Positions 1 through 10,676 are shown, counted from the first letter of the stretch. The stretch is 64,000 bases of DNA from Pycnopodia helianthoides (GCA_032158295.1 CM063246.1:2823371-2887370); one strand, 5' to 3'. Numbers and translations are program-made. The notes: generated by a model not told the origin, from the letters alone.

Positions 1-1233
1 ATATGTTTTATGACTATCTGAAGCCGTGTTCGCAAATGGGTAACTTGACCATTTTTAGTCCTGTGTGGACAGCCCAGGTAAATTTCACCCAGATAACTTG
101 AACCGAGTCCAAACTAACCTGGTATAACTAACTGAGCCGAAAGAAAAGTCCAGTGCGGATTTGTTTCACCATCGTCTCAGTTAGTTTACCTACGTTAAAA
201 AGTGGACACTGGTAAGATTTACCCGTTAAAATGTTACCTATGTTCTTGGTTAAATATTAATCCAATGCGAATGCGGCCATAATCATGCGGCCTTAATACT
301 ACTTCTAAGTTCTAGTTATAATCAAGCATGCAACCTTTCGGCGGATCAGCAGATTTCCTCTTTGTTCCTTTAAAAATAATAAATATTGTGACATAGAAAA
401 CTGAATAAGAGCAAAATTCACAATAGACTTGGTCATTTTTATTACTATTTATTTTTAGGGTCACAGTTGCATTAATATGCCTCATAAATTACAGGTAATA
501 AACCTAAGGTGTCTTAAATGGGACACATTGCCTTGATTGAGCAATTTGGGTTATAAAAAGCATTTAAAAGCTGATGCTATAAAATGAATATAGTTGGAAA
601 GATGTTTTAAAAGTAGAATATAATAATCCACACAAATATACCTTGAAATTGTGTGGTTTTTCGTTTTACTTGTTGAACTAACACAGTCCGCCATTTTGTG
701 GAGTCAAACATTTTGACATCTACATTTATTTTCCTAAACGATTTAAACGGAACTGAACTTGTGACTTAACGTTTTTTTCTGATTCCAATCAAAATTGAGA
801 ATCAAAACTGTGGTGCATGGTGCCTTCTCTCAAACGCTTTTTATAGCCCAAACCGAGGCAGTGTGTCCCTTTAATTTAAAATGTCACTCTTTTATTATTT
901 TCAAATATAAGATTATATTGACTTCATCAATATTTTTATCAAAAATTGTTATCAAAAAAATTGCCTTTTTTCAGGAAAATGCATGAAAGGTGTTTTTATA
1001 CATTCCAGCTTCAACAGTTTCAAAACCGACTGTTTGTTTCAACTAGTACTCATTTTGAGGATTGCGTGTCATAGAAATTTTTCTTTGCACAAAAGAGTGT
1101 AAAGAATAGTACACTACAAACTATACCTAGCCAGAAAATGTTAAGCTCACATCCAGGCAATTTTACAACCATCCTTACATCACTAGGGTTGTGCATCCCC
1201 CTCCATTTATTTTCCTAAACGATTAAATGGAAC
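1..1233. other. non-coding, mostly unassigned
   Basis: I see no gene here. The stretch is AT-rich, with only short chance reading frames. A short element at about 325-478 has a relative at 15808-15950 (listed separately). A segment at about 718-800 resembles the two flanks of the insertion at 1234-1596 joined together. Confidence 0.5.
325..478. repeat. short dispersed repeat, copy 1
   Basis: It begins AGCATGCAACCTTTCGGCGG and shares the order GGATCAGC, GATTTCCTCTTT and TACAGTTGCAT (here TCACAGTTGCAT) with 15808-15950. The better copy has imperfect terminal inverted repeats around GCATGCAACT, so this is probably a degraded MITE. The superfamily is unknown. Confidence 0.5.
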
Positions 1234-1596
1234 TTAAAGGCCCTGTACACTATTGGTAAGATCGAAAAACACAAATGTTCACAGATTCACACATAACTTA
1301 CATGATTTAAAGTAAGTAATGGTAGAAAGGGTTCCTTAAAATATTTCTGCCTAAAATGCTATCGTTTCTGAGAAATGAATAAAACAATAGTTTTTATCTC
1401 GCGCGATAATAAACTCGATGTTTGAAAAACAGAAAACACATAAGGTCTCTTTTCACTATTTTCTCGTGACCTCGATGACCAATTGAGCTCAAATTTTCAC
1501 AGGTTTGTTATTTCATGTATATGGTTAATTATACAAAACATGAACTTTGTTTGCGACTGTTTTGTCAGCTCTACCAGTCCTGTATAATACCTTTAA
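1234..1596 (+). mobile_element. TTAA-flanked inverted-repeat MITE, family A
   Basis: The element is bounded by TTAA on both sides. One end reads AGGCCCTGTACACTATTGG. The other, read on the minus strand, is AGGTATTATACAGGACTGG, so the ends are inverted repeats. The interior has no coding capacity. Close copies are at 45804-46170 (same orientation) and 26072-26429 (opposite); diverged ones are at 19555-19712 and 61270-61624. TTAA target duplication is known for piggyBac- and Kolobok-type transposons, but I cannot choose between them. Confidence 0.75.
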
Positions 1597-4071
1597 CTTG
1601 TGACTGAATAGTTTAACCGTTCCTTCCGATTCCAAACAAAATTGAGAAACGGATCTACAAAAACAGACCGGTGCTTTTATTAGATGGTTTGCATTAGGAT
1701 TTTTTTATTATTGGAAAGTATGAATGTATTAAGTATGAATGATCTGATTAAAATGATGAAAACTTGTAAAAAGTGTTTCCCTTGTTGTTTAATTGTGTGT
1801 TGGTGAAGTAAAAAAGGGTTGTTCTGTGTTAATACTTCACTTAAACATTGAAATTGTCTGTATCATTATTTTTTTAAATTATACTATCATTTTCTGACTG
1901 TCGGACTACAAATTTTGGTCAAGAAGGTGTTAATATGTATAAATCGTTGATCCTACTTGCAGAAAATGAATTTTTCATGTTTTACTTGTGCCATTGAATT
2001 TTTAAATATTTTAAACACATTTTTGTATTTTTTTTTTCATTTTTTAGGTTATATGTTTTAAATGCCCTTTTTTGCTTTTTTCATTTTTTAACACTTGCAG
2101 TTTTGGTGTTTTTTCAATATCGTCGTGACATTTTTCTGCGACATTTTTGGGGCGACGTTTTTGGAGTGATTTTTGAAGACCTTTTTGCCGACATTTTTGA
2201 CTTCATTTTATAACCACACGGTGAGTACTTTTTTGAATTTTTTTTCTTCTGGCTCAAACCCAAGAAGTGCTTTAATTGTTTTAATTTTTACCACACAAAA
2301 GTTGAGATGGACAGGAGAGAAATAATTGCCCTTCAATCTTTCGGTGATCAGGCAGCAGGACCAGTTTGCTTGTCATTTCACCAGTCCATATTTTACATTA
2401 AGATGGCAAATGCTTCCACTACCCAGGCGGACCTCTTGGAGAGAATTTTGAGTGGTCCTGGGTGATTTATCTAGCACTTGGCCCACCATTGAGGGAGAAC
2501 ATTAATAGATGAGGAAGGTGGGGGATGTAAGATTACTGCCTCCCCCAAAGAATTTGTCCTTTGGGTTTTCATTTTTTAAATCAAAAATTTTCCTGGACCA
2601 AATCCAGTACAGACTCCCAAAATGGCTCTTTTAAAACAAATAAAGTTGTTGTCCTTGCTGAGAGATATCTTCAAAATGTTAAGGACTGTTCAGAAAACAT
2701 TTGCATTCACTCCTTGTAAGCTTGTGTACAGTATACATGTTTTGAAGTTGCAGTCTGCAGAAGAGATTTTCTAATTGCTTCTGATTTCATGAATTGCTTC
2801 TGTGAAAATTTCATTTGATTTACACTCCTTTGAAAAAACTGTATTTACATGAACCCGTTTGGGGATAAGAAATTGGATCTCAATTCAGATTTTTTAGACT
2901 ACCTGGTGAAAAATAGTTGGATGTTATTTTCTCAAAACAAAGAGATATTTTCTAGCACTGAGGATACTGTTCCTAGAGGCTTCTTGAAATCTATGTAAAG
3001 CTCAACAGGTTACCAAAAGGTGGAAATGTCAACATTTCAACATGCCTCCTGAAATTAAACAAGCATGGCTTTCGACCTTTTAGTCTGAAACGACTGTCAT
3101 AAATGTAGATATCTGTACGCTCAATGGAAGTGTTTGAGGCATTCACTGTGATGATCAAAACAAACGGACCAGGATCACATTTAAAACCCTTACAGACTGG
3201 GCAGTTTGGCCTCAATCATCCAATTTCCTCTTGTACCATGTCACTCCACACCAAATTCTTTGGACTTGGATAAGTCAACCTCAATAGTCTACCTTGCCTC
3301 AATAGGCCACCTCATTCCAATAGAAAAACACTGCACAAAGTTTTCCACGAAGTTGCTTGATTAAATGGTGAGGACCAGAGAGGCCATTATAAGGTCCTGA
3401 GCTGGGAGAGCAGTCATCTAAAACGTCTGCCTCGTTGTTTGAGGTTTCACTTTGTCCTTCAGGGTATATATAAAATCTGTCGTCATTTGTAGTTTTATTC
3501 TGGAGGCCATTATGCTACATGTACAACATCGTCAAGAATTAATATAATTGAAATTTGTGATTGCACATTCAGCTGATAATGCTGTCAAATACGTATATTT
3601 GTGTATAGTTCTAAAAAAGGCTCAAGTGATTCAGCCCTACAGTTTGTTTGGAGAGTTGAATCTCTCTAGCCTTTTTACAATTATGCAAAGCTCCTTTAGT
3701 TGAGCACTTTCTGAACTTGCGGTTTTCCTTGTGCTTGCCTGAATTAATGTATATATATATTTTTGTAATGGAGGGGGGGTGGTGGTTCAAAATCAAACGA
3801 TGTCCAGAAATGACCTATGGAGGTGGGAGTTTTACTACTACTGTCATTTGATGAGAGGCATTCTTATTTAAAGTGTGGCTATTGACCCCTTGTACAAACA
3901 CCATATGAGACCAAACTGTCTGCATGCTCACCATTTTGGGATTCAAGTTGCACAAAAAATGTATGGTAAGCGTGTGAACTCCCAGTCGCCTGAAATGCGC
4001 ATTACACTGTATAACGAACGGATACATTTACTCCCAAAATGGGGCAACCAAGATTTTGTGAGGATGACGTC
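1597..4071. other. non-coding, no assigned gene
   Basis: No coding region is recognisable. At about 2120-2205 a degenerate tandem pattern built on GACATTTTTG ends at a strong consensus 5' splice site (ACACG/GTGAGTAC, cut after 2220). This could be the end of a non-coding first exon of the RRM gene, but nothing else supports it. Confidence 0.4.
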
Positions 4072-4320
4072 GGGCCCAATTTCATGGCTCTGCCTACTGC
4101 TGATTCTGCGCTTGCGATCACCATTCTTCGCTTACTGTGCAAGCGCCAAATTTCTGTTCTAGCTGTGTGAGCGAAGAATACCTGGTAACTTGAGTACCCA
4201 CGCAGACGGGCAAACATTCCCTGCTAACCCGTGAAATCCATTGACGTAAGCACGGAATTCCCTGCTTCCGTAAGCACCGCTTCTTTGCTTATGGTAAGCA
4301 GAGCCATGAAATTGGGCCTA
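4072..4320. mobile_element. GGGCCCAATTTCAT-type MITE (family C)
   Basis: The ends are inverted repeats: GGGCCCAATTTCATGGCTCT on the left and AGAGCCATGAAATTGGGCC on the right. Inside are imperfect complementary 'CTTACCxxAAGCA' blocks and no coding capacity. The same family recurs at 7041, 14645, 36065, 36260, 37185, 46435, 48958, 60640 and, as fragments, at 19066 and 19735. Confidence 0.8.
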
Positions 4321-4340
4321 GGTGAATTGGGTTAGTAAGA

Positions 4341-4502
4341 GTAGGTAGGCATACATACCATTGTGGGAACTTTTCCACAATGGAACAAAGGTCCCCACTT
4401 TTTCTTTGTTAAACTGGGTCCCCACAAGGTAATTCTTTAGAAAAGGGAACAATAGAACAACTATAGGAAGTCCCCACAATGGCGTGTGCAAAAGTATGTG
4501 TG
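4341..4502. mobile_element. short MITE-like element, family E, copy 1
   Basis: The core contains CAATGGAACAAAGGTCCCCA and GGGAACAATAGAACAAC, and the end reads GGCGTGTGCAAAAG. The copy at 8811-8977 matches over nearly its full length, and 38000-38330 is a rearranged copy. The outer ends are weakly inverted (GCACACC...TGTGG against CCACAA..GCGTGTGC). Confidence 0.65.
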
Positions 4503-5890
4503 ACTTGATCGATGGGTGGATTGGAACCTTCTGAGATTTTATCAACTTGTCAACGCGTAGGTCTGAAGAGTGCAACAGGTGATCAGGGTGTATTTTTTCT
4601 TTTTTCGTATGATCCATTTTTCTAATGGAGACCAAATCAACCTAAAACACTCCGATGGAAAATCATGGAACAATTCTCCCAAGTGTATAAGAAAGCAGCA
4701 ACTAACTTAAAAAAAATATAATGGCATTTTGTGACATTACACAGTTGGTATATATTTTCACATATTTTTGTCAAGATCTTCAATTCCTAAAAAAGGCATG
4801 ATATCAGAGATTTGTATACCTACCAATCATTCCAGGAAATGACAAAACTAAGATTTTAAAATAGATAATTGAGACCTACATCAACAGCATCCTGACCAGT
4901 GAGTTTCATCTTAGGTTTATGTACAGCAGCGTCCCCAGGAAATTAGGGTGCGTCTCCAAAGTTGGGCACTTTCTTATCGCGAAATGAATGTTTCCACGAG
5001 GCGTGCGCGTGCAGTCCATGGGACCGACAAAACGTTCTGCTGGACTGCAACATTGTGCCAAACTTCAGAAACAATCCTACACAATCTACACAATCCTACA
5101 CAATCCACACAATCCAACACGCCTGTCACCATTTTATTCTAATAAAATGTTCAGGAAGTCCAACAGACCAGTCCATGCTCTGGAATGCTTTTCCGATCCA
5201 ATAAGAATGTTCCTACCGTTTGGACTTTTGAGATGCTCCCTTCATTTAATTGCCCTGGAAGTTTTGGTTTTGTGTGGAGTGTGGTTGAGATTCGATTCAA
5301 TTTAAGCATAAATGCACAAAATCACCTTAAATGTTTCCTCAAATCAATAGTCTTGGTTGGATTAACATCTTAGTTGGTCTCCTCATGAAAAGGTGAGTAC
5401 ATTCTCAAATATTGCCTTGCTTGCATTTTGTAGACAAAGTTATGTGAAATCCCATCATTTAGCATCCTTGTCAATACATCCCTCATTCCCTCCCACCGCA
5501 TTCCCAATTCCTTCCCCCACCCTAAAAAAAATATATATTAGTTTAAAATTTAAATTTAAAGGGGAACAACAAAATCTGCCTCAGATACAATTTAGTTGAA
5601 ATCGTTTCCTTTCTTGTACAGTCGGTGTCCACCTTCAGAACCAAATGTTACAGATCCTTGCCCTAGGCTTGATTTCATAAGCTAAGATTGATCTTAAGAT
5701 GTGTATCGTTCTTAATTGCCAAGCAAAGTGTGATGTCACAGTGCAAATCATTGTAGCAACATTAACGACCAACCTTGAGATTAATGTCGGTGCTTAATGG
5801 AATTGGGACCTGGGCCGCCTCGTTGCTTTCTACAGTTGTTAGCACAACATTAGAAAACTTGATTTGAATCTCGGTTGTCATTCTGTCCAG
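4503..5890 (+). other. upstream region of the RRM gene
   Basis: No protein-coding exon is recognisable. A short tandem array of CACAATCC-like units lies at about 5078-5112. A consensus 5' splice site (AAAAG/GTGAGTAC, cut after 5392) and a pyrimidine-rich 3' splice site ending at 5890 (TTCTGTCCAG) could frame the last 5' UTR intron of the gene that starts at 5915. The promoter cannot be placed from sequence alone. Confidence 0.35.
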
Positions 5891-5914
5891 AACAGCCTTC
5901 CTTTGCCAAAAAAC

Positions 5915-6239
5915 ATGAACCGATTCTACGGCGGCAGTCCCGGCCTGGGGTTCAACCACCAGCACTTCAACCGATTCCACACGCCTCGGCAAGTGTCCAA
6001 CATCAGCAACAACACCAACAGCAACGACCAGAATGCCAGAGAGTCCAGACTGTTCTGCGGCAACTTGAACCCGGAGTTTGTCTGTCAGCAGGAGCTGGAG
6101 GAGATATTCGCTCAACACGGCACCATCGTCGGCATCTCCATGCACAAGGGATATGCGTTCATTCAGTTCGCCCAGAAGGAAGAGGCACGCAAAGCTGCCC
6201 GAATGGAACAGGGAAGAATTCTGTCCTCCCAACCGTTGG
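5915..6239 (+). CDS. RRM gene, coding exon 1
   Basis: Encodes residues 1-108: an Asn/His/Phe-rich N-terminus (MNRFYGGSPGLGF...) and most of the RRM, including RNP2 and RNP1. It ends in phase 1 before GTAAGT (CCGTTG G/GTAAGT). The base after TTG joins AT from exon 2 to make the Asp of PLDLNI. Confidence 0.9.
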
Positions 6240-9200
6240 GTAAGTATTCCAAGTTAATTGTTTTTTTTTACTGATTCTTTTTGGGTCCCTTGCCTTGTGA
6301 CACCAGCTACTGCTTGCCGCCATTTGGGGGGCTGGACTTACCATGGAAATGCACTGTCTGCACCAATTTAACAAAAAACAAAAAAATTGTTTTAGGAAAT
6401 ATGGCCTAACTCACAAGGCTGTACGGCCACTTCAAGGTGAGGGCTACACTTAACTGATTTGGGCTGTCAACCCAAATCAACTCACACCAGGGGCATGGTG
6501 CCACCTACTCCTTGGGCTGAAACAGGGTTATACCCTCTTCACAGTCCGTACGGATGTAGGCATGGGCATCATCCACAAAGAGCCTGGCTGTTAGAGCACT
6601 ACCTTCCCAAACTTTGCCAACTGCTCTATGTTTCAACTGCCCTACGTTCCAACAACACTGTGTTGCAATTAACCCCTCATAATCTACACGCTAGGGTTAG
6701 GATTATGATTAGGGAGTTACATTAGGAGTGTCGGAACCTGGGTGGTAACCCCTATTTCAAGCAGCGTTGGGTCATCTGGCATGCACCCTACCCTCTGTGT
6801 TAGATTTAGAAAATGCCACACGCTGGCATCGGGGAAAGCTGCATGATATAGTTTTGCAAGGGTCCATAGCAGTAGCTGCATTGTCCCCCCTTGGAAATTC
6901 GCCCTGTGGACAGACCTTGATTTTACCAAGGACTCCATTAATTTCATTATCGTACTATACTACGCAAAGAGATATGTTGTGCTCCAACGGCCTTGCTAAA
7001 AAGAAAGGAAGGAACATCCGAAGCGGTTAACTTGCAAGTCTAGGGCCCTATTTAATGGCTCTGCTCACCGTGAGTGCAAAATCAGCACTAATGGCCGAGC
7101 ACAAATTTGCACTAAGCATCAGCAAATTTCATAGGTTAGCGAGTTATTCTTTGCTTCTACCTGTGCACAACTACTGCTGAAAATTTGCATTAACCCTGTA
7201 AGCAGAGATAGGTGACTAAGCACAGAATACTGCGGTAAGCAGAGCGATGGCAATTTTTTAAGCTCAAAGATTTATAGTAAATTTTTCTGAAGACCACAAG
7301 AACTCTAAGTTAAATGGTTTTATTAATTTAAAAAAAAATTTTCAGTGAGCAGTATTGTCAATAATTCAAGTTATTCATTGCGTGGAATAGCTTTCTTGAT
7401 TTGTTGTATTATTTTTACCACACAGATCTGAATATTGTCAGTGATCCTAACCCAAACCGTCCTAAGGGTTTCAAGAGAGTACAGAACCCAACAGGTTACA
7501 ACAGGTATTACCATTTCTTACATTAGTGTTTTAAACGGGATTGTATTTTTGTGTCTTGTATACTTCTAATGGCTGTGTTGCCAATTAATTTAGATTTTTA
7601 CATCTAGCTAGGGTTAGAGCTGTCTGTCTCCTGAAAATGTCAAACATAACCGATGATAGCAGGGTTGAGCTTATGCAATAATATGGAATAAGTACCTATT
7701 AGTTCTCTATTGGCGAGACAGACGTATCCCCATGCTGTGGTTTGAGCACTAGCCCAGTGACCAGTCTTTTTTCTGCATTTTTTTCTTACATTCACTATTC
7801 TCACTAAATCTCACAGCAGTATACGTGGCAGCAGTTGTTGCAATAAAAAGTTTGTTTTGCATAATGATGAATGGGGTAAAAGGGGACTACACTGACACGA
7901 GGACCAATACGCCATAAACGACTCTGAATATACTTTTACAATTACTACAAAGTCAGACTGAACAGAAAATGCATTCATCATTAGTGCCGTTCCACAGTGT
8001 GCACAAAAACGAGCGTGTGATCAATACGCAGATTTAGTCGCTGATATTTACCTAGCGATTTGTGTAATAATTATTATAATAATAATAATAATAAATAATG
8101 GCTTCTTGTATAGTGCTCAAATCCGTCGCTCAGTGACGCTCACGGTGCTCAAACATTGTTACCCTGGTCATTGGGTTATTTATTTCATTCTTTAAACCAT
8201 CTCAACTCCCTTGGGCGTATACAGCCTGTGCTGCCAAATATGTGTAGCGCACCTAGCTGAATCAATCACAAGAACCATCTCTGCCCTCGCAGGTACCCAA
8301 TTACTCCTGGGTGAAGATAAGCAATTACAGTTAAGTTTCTTGCTCAAGGACACAAGTGTCATGACCGGGATTTGAACCCACACCCTGATGACTTAGCCAC
8401 TTGAATCCCATGAGTCCCATGAACTAAACGGCTCGGCCACGACACGCCACTTGTCTTGCTGATACTTTGACTGTGTACATTAACTGCTGTGTACATGTGT
8501 TGATGGCTGGTTACTTGATGCAATGTCTTTTTATTTCATGAATCCCAGCAGTGGTTATGTTGATCCGTCAACCCTTCCCGTCATTCCAGCCGCCAATTCC
8601 AGCACCCACGCTGGACCACCTGCTGCCAAGAAAGTCAGACGCTTCATGGAACAGAGTCAAATGGGCAAAGAAGGAGATGGTAAGAATAAAGTGATGTAAC
8701 CCTAGACTGGTCCCCTGTCTTTATCCGACAGGCACTGGTCTTACAAACCCAATGTTTTCATTACGCAATGAGGCATGACTACCAGACTGATAGTGATACT
8801 ACACACACGAGTGGGTAGGCACGCACACCTTTTTGTGTGGACTTTTACACAATGGAACAAAGGTCCTCACAACGTTTTTCTTTGTTAGACTTGTTCCCTA
8901 CAAGGGAATTCTTTAGATGAAGGAACAATAGAACAACAAAAGGGAAGTCCCCACAAAGGCGTGTGCAAAAGACTGTGTAGTATTATGGCATGCAAGGTAA
9001 AAGGTACATCTGGTAGGTAACGCCAGGTTCTAAAGGCCGATATCTAACGTTATTCACGAGCCTCGAAGTGTGCACAGGCCTGAATCTTGTAAGGAAATCC
9101 CAGACCGAAACATCATGCCCATGGGGTGAAAGATCGTTTCCTTCTGCTGCCCCTTCACTGTGCAACAATAAGCCATTTGCGAGTTAGATTTGAATAAAGT

Positions 9201-9899
9201 CTAGTACAATGACTTGCTTAGTCACAAGTCACTGCTTACATTTGAATTCCTCAGACTATAGAGACAGTTGCTATGCCAAATGGTTCGGGGCAAGCTTTTG
9301 TATAGCAACCTCTAGATGAGCAAACCCTGGTACCATTGTGCCGTACACAATCATTAAGAATTGTGTATGGGTGTTCGCCGTCTCTTACGTAACTACGCAA
9401 AAGCTTGCCCCGAATCATGTGACATAGCAACTGTCTCTATAGTCTGAGGAATTCAAATTTAAGTGGTAACGTGCGATTAACCACGTCATTGTACTAGACA
9501 ATATTCAAATCTAACACGCAAATGGCTTATTTACCCGATGATGTTAAACTTTCTCCATCACTGGCTTTGCTCAAAACTTCCCTCAAGACTCATCTAATGA
9601 AGACTGCATTTAAACATTCTCCTCTATTGATGTGCCGCTGCACCTAAGCATCTTAAGATGGATATCGGCGAATTATAAATCCTCATTATTATTATTTTTA
9701 TTCATAATACAATATTTATTGTCATTGATTTGTTGACAATACCATGGTTTTCTGCTTTATTCCACCAGAGCCGTCGTCGTGGACGTGTGCTTACTGCAAG
9801 GAGGTGTGTGTATCGTGCTGGGGGTTGGTCAAGCATGTCTCGCAGAGCCACCAGACTCGCATCTACCTGGAAGATTCAGAACAGCAACAGAACGCCTAA
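5915..9899 (+). CDS. hnRNP C/RALY-like RRM protein with a C-terminal BCL11-like C2H2 finger (4 coding exons)
   Basis: Joining 5915-6239, 7426-7504, 8552-8679 and 9769-9899 gives about 220 aa with consistent phases (1, 2, 1) and GT-AG introns. Residues 45-114 form an RNA recognition motif with RNP2 (LFCGNL, about 46-51) and RNP1 (KGYAFIQF, 78-85). The final strand, PLDLNIVSDPNPNR, comes from exon 2. The sequence resembles the hnRNP C/RALY family, nuclear pre-mRNA-binding proteins. Exon 3 supplies a low-complexity linker with a basic KKVRR stretch (161-165), possibly a nuclear signal. Exon 4 adds one C2H2 finger (C184, C187, H200, H205) followed by RIYLE, as in the first finger of BCL11A/B. Start: the ATG at 5915 is the first in frame after a good acceptor at 5890. 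The RRM call is firm. The finger relationship is from memory, and the fusion is unusual. The hnRNP C coiled coil is not present. Confidence 0.88.
6240..7425 (+). other. RRM gene intron 1
   Basis: Begins GTAAGT and ends TTTTTACCACACAG. A degraded family C MITE occupies 7041-7258 (GGGCCCTATTTAATGGCTCT ... GCAGAGCGATGGCAATTTT). The last 90 or so bases, from about 7335, are also present in the inverted copy near 27.4 kb. Nothing else is recognised. Confidence 0.7.
7426..7504 (+). CDS. RRM gene, coding exon 2 (79 nt)
   Basis: Encodes DLNIVSDPNPNRPKGFKRVQ and NPTGYN, the last RRM strand and its C-terminal extension. It is flanked by TACCACACAG and AACAG/GTATTA. It enters in phase 1 and leaves in phase 2. 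A 79-nt copy lies on the minus strand at 27263-27341 with two synonymous differences (CCT/CCC and GTA/GTG). Confidence 0.9.
7540..7790 (+). mobile_element. LINE 3' end fragment in intron 2
   Basis: This stretch matches 29520-29750 and the minus strand of 26640-27240. Shared blocks include GGTTAGAGCTGTCTGTCTCC, TTAGTTCTCTATTGGCGAGA, and GTTTGAGCACTAGCCCAGTG followed by ACCAGTCTTTT. The 29.5-kb relative carries a LINE C-terminal coding remnant upstream of the same tail, so I read all three as 3' ends of a CR1/L2-like LINE. No coding sequence remains here. Confidence 0.55.
8069..8448 (-). mobile_element. tRNA-derived SINE with (AAT)n tail, minus strand
   Basis: Read on the minus strand it starts with a tRNA-like head (GGCGTGTCGTGGCCGAGCCG at 8448 and down; B-box-like GGTTCAAATCC). 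A body follows with CCTTGAGCAAGAAACTTAAC and ACCCAGGAGTAATTGGGTAC, then an (ATT)n tail at 8069-8095. The head resembles the tRNA-Leu-like SINEs at 28690, 44484 and 52538, but the body differs, suggesting a related family with a swapped body. It sits in intron 2 of the RRM gene. Confidence 0.75.
8552..8679 (+). CDS. RRM gene, coding exon 3
   Basis: Encodes SGYVDPSTLPVIPAANSS..., a Pro/Ala/Ser-rich linker with the basic AAKKVRRF stretch, ending GKEGD. The donor is GATG/GTAAG (phase 1). The acceptor is a tandem NAGNAG (CCCAGCAG): use of the first AG starts the exon at 8549 and adds one Ser codon, while the second starts it at 8552. Both keep the frame. Confidence 0.85.
8811..8977. mobile_element. 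family E short element, copy 2
   Basis: Matches 4341-4502 through GTGGGTAGGCACGCACACC, CACAATGGAACAAAGGTCC, CAAGGGAATTCTTTAGA and GGCGTGTGCAAAAG. It lies in intron 3 of the RRM gene. It has no coding capacity. Confidence 0.65.
8990..9690 (+). mobile_element. LINE 3'-terminal remnant, split by a MITE
   Basis: Before the insertion the sequence reads ERSFPSAAPSLCN(N). After it the reading continues LPDDVKLSPSLALLKTSLKT HLMK in the same phase. This is the 'APSLWNNLPDDVK...FKxxLKTHL' tail typical of the end of CR1/L2-like LINE reverse transcriptase proteins. A 3' UTR ends in an ATT-rich tail at about 9670-9700. The protein-coding part is a short decayed remnant, interrupted by 9167-9532. Confidence 0.6.
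9167..9532. mobile_element. foldback MITE, family D, copy 1
   Basis: About 366 bp and nearly palindromic. AATAAGCCATTTGCGAGTTA on the left pairs with TAACACGCAAATGGCTTATT on the right, and the shared inner block CAGACTATAGAGACAGTTGC is repeated in inverted form. The arms are about 165 bp each. It is inserted in a LINE remnant inside intron 3 of the RRM gene. A diverged copy lies at 27752-28095. It has no coding capacity. Confidence 0.8.
9769..9899 (+). CDS. RRM gene, terminal coding exon (C2H2 finger)
   Basis: The acceptor is TTATTCCACCAG. Joined to exon 3 it reads EPSSWTCAYC, then a C-x2-C-x12-H-x4-H finger ending HVSQSH, then QTRIYLEDSEQQQNA and a stop at 9897-9899. The pattern C..C(K)...W.L..H....H..RIYLE is the one I recall for the N-terminal finger of BCL11A/B, including the preceding EPSS. 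It shows no resemblance to ordinary hnRNP C C-termini. Confidence 0.82.
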
Positions 9900-10164
9900 A
9901 ATAGAAGCAGTGTTCTTGACGAATCACTCACTGTTCATTCCCCACTCCCTCCGCTTCATAAAATATATAAGAGAAACCCAAAACAAATAACTTATTAACC
10001 TTGTTGTGTGGTGGACTCAACAGGTGTACATAACAAAGACCCATGAGGTTAAATGTCAGCAGGCACAAATAGTACACATGTCTAAACATTGTAATGTGAA
10101 AGTGAGTATCCTGCGAAGATACCAGTGTACAATTTAGCATTGTTTTATTCTAAAGCATCTAACA

Positions 10165-10300
10165 GTACAGGAAGACCACGGAGGCCATGGTCTCTGTTGC
10201 CCCTTGGTCGTGGCCTTGGTGCCCCTTCAAAAGTTTTTTTATAGACTGTAAGATTTTCCAATGAAAGCTCCCTTTGCAAAATTTAAATTGCCTGGTCTAA
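10165..10300. repeat. dispersed repeat with GGCCTTGGTGCCCC core
   Basis: Shares GGAGGCCATGGTCTCTGTTG, GGCCTTGGTGCCCCTTCAAA and AAGATTTTCCAATGAAAG with 54440-54600. The minus strand of 47447-47515 and a fragment at 53960-54030 are also related. The GGCCACAGAGGCCATGGCCT part is itself palindromic in the 54-kb copy. The element class is unknown. Confidence 0.55.
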
Positions 10301-10676
10301 TCCTTGTCGGTTAAATGTTCGGTACATGAAAGGACAAAGTTCTGATAAAGTAGACGGAGGGTTGCCTTCCGTAAAATGAAGGGGTATGTGAAAGTTCACT
10401 TGTTTTGTTAACAAGATGTCGATGGTAACTAAAACCAATGTTTCTTTCTATGTTGATCTTTCTTGATGTTGCTGTAAAGTGGTGTTGTTTAATTTCCTGA
10501 GCTGGATCCAGTCCTGTTTTAAGGGCACTGCAGTTTTCCTTAGTAAAGGGCACCTTTGTAAAGGAATTTCTTGTGTACCATTTCAAGGTGTACCAAGACA
10601 CCGGCCAGGGTTATGGATGCAATTGCTTGTGTTGCCTCCGTGAAGTATCAAGCCTATGGATCCATTATTAGGGCCT

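Noticed and set aside
5762..6232. 156-codon minus-strand frame over RRM exon 1
   Set aside because: It is the antisense shadow of the RRM-coding exon.
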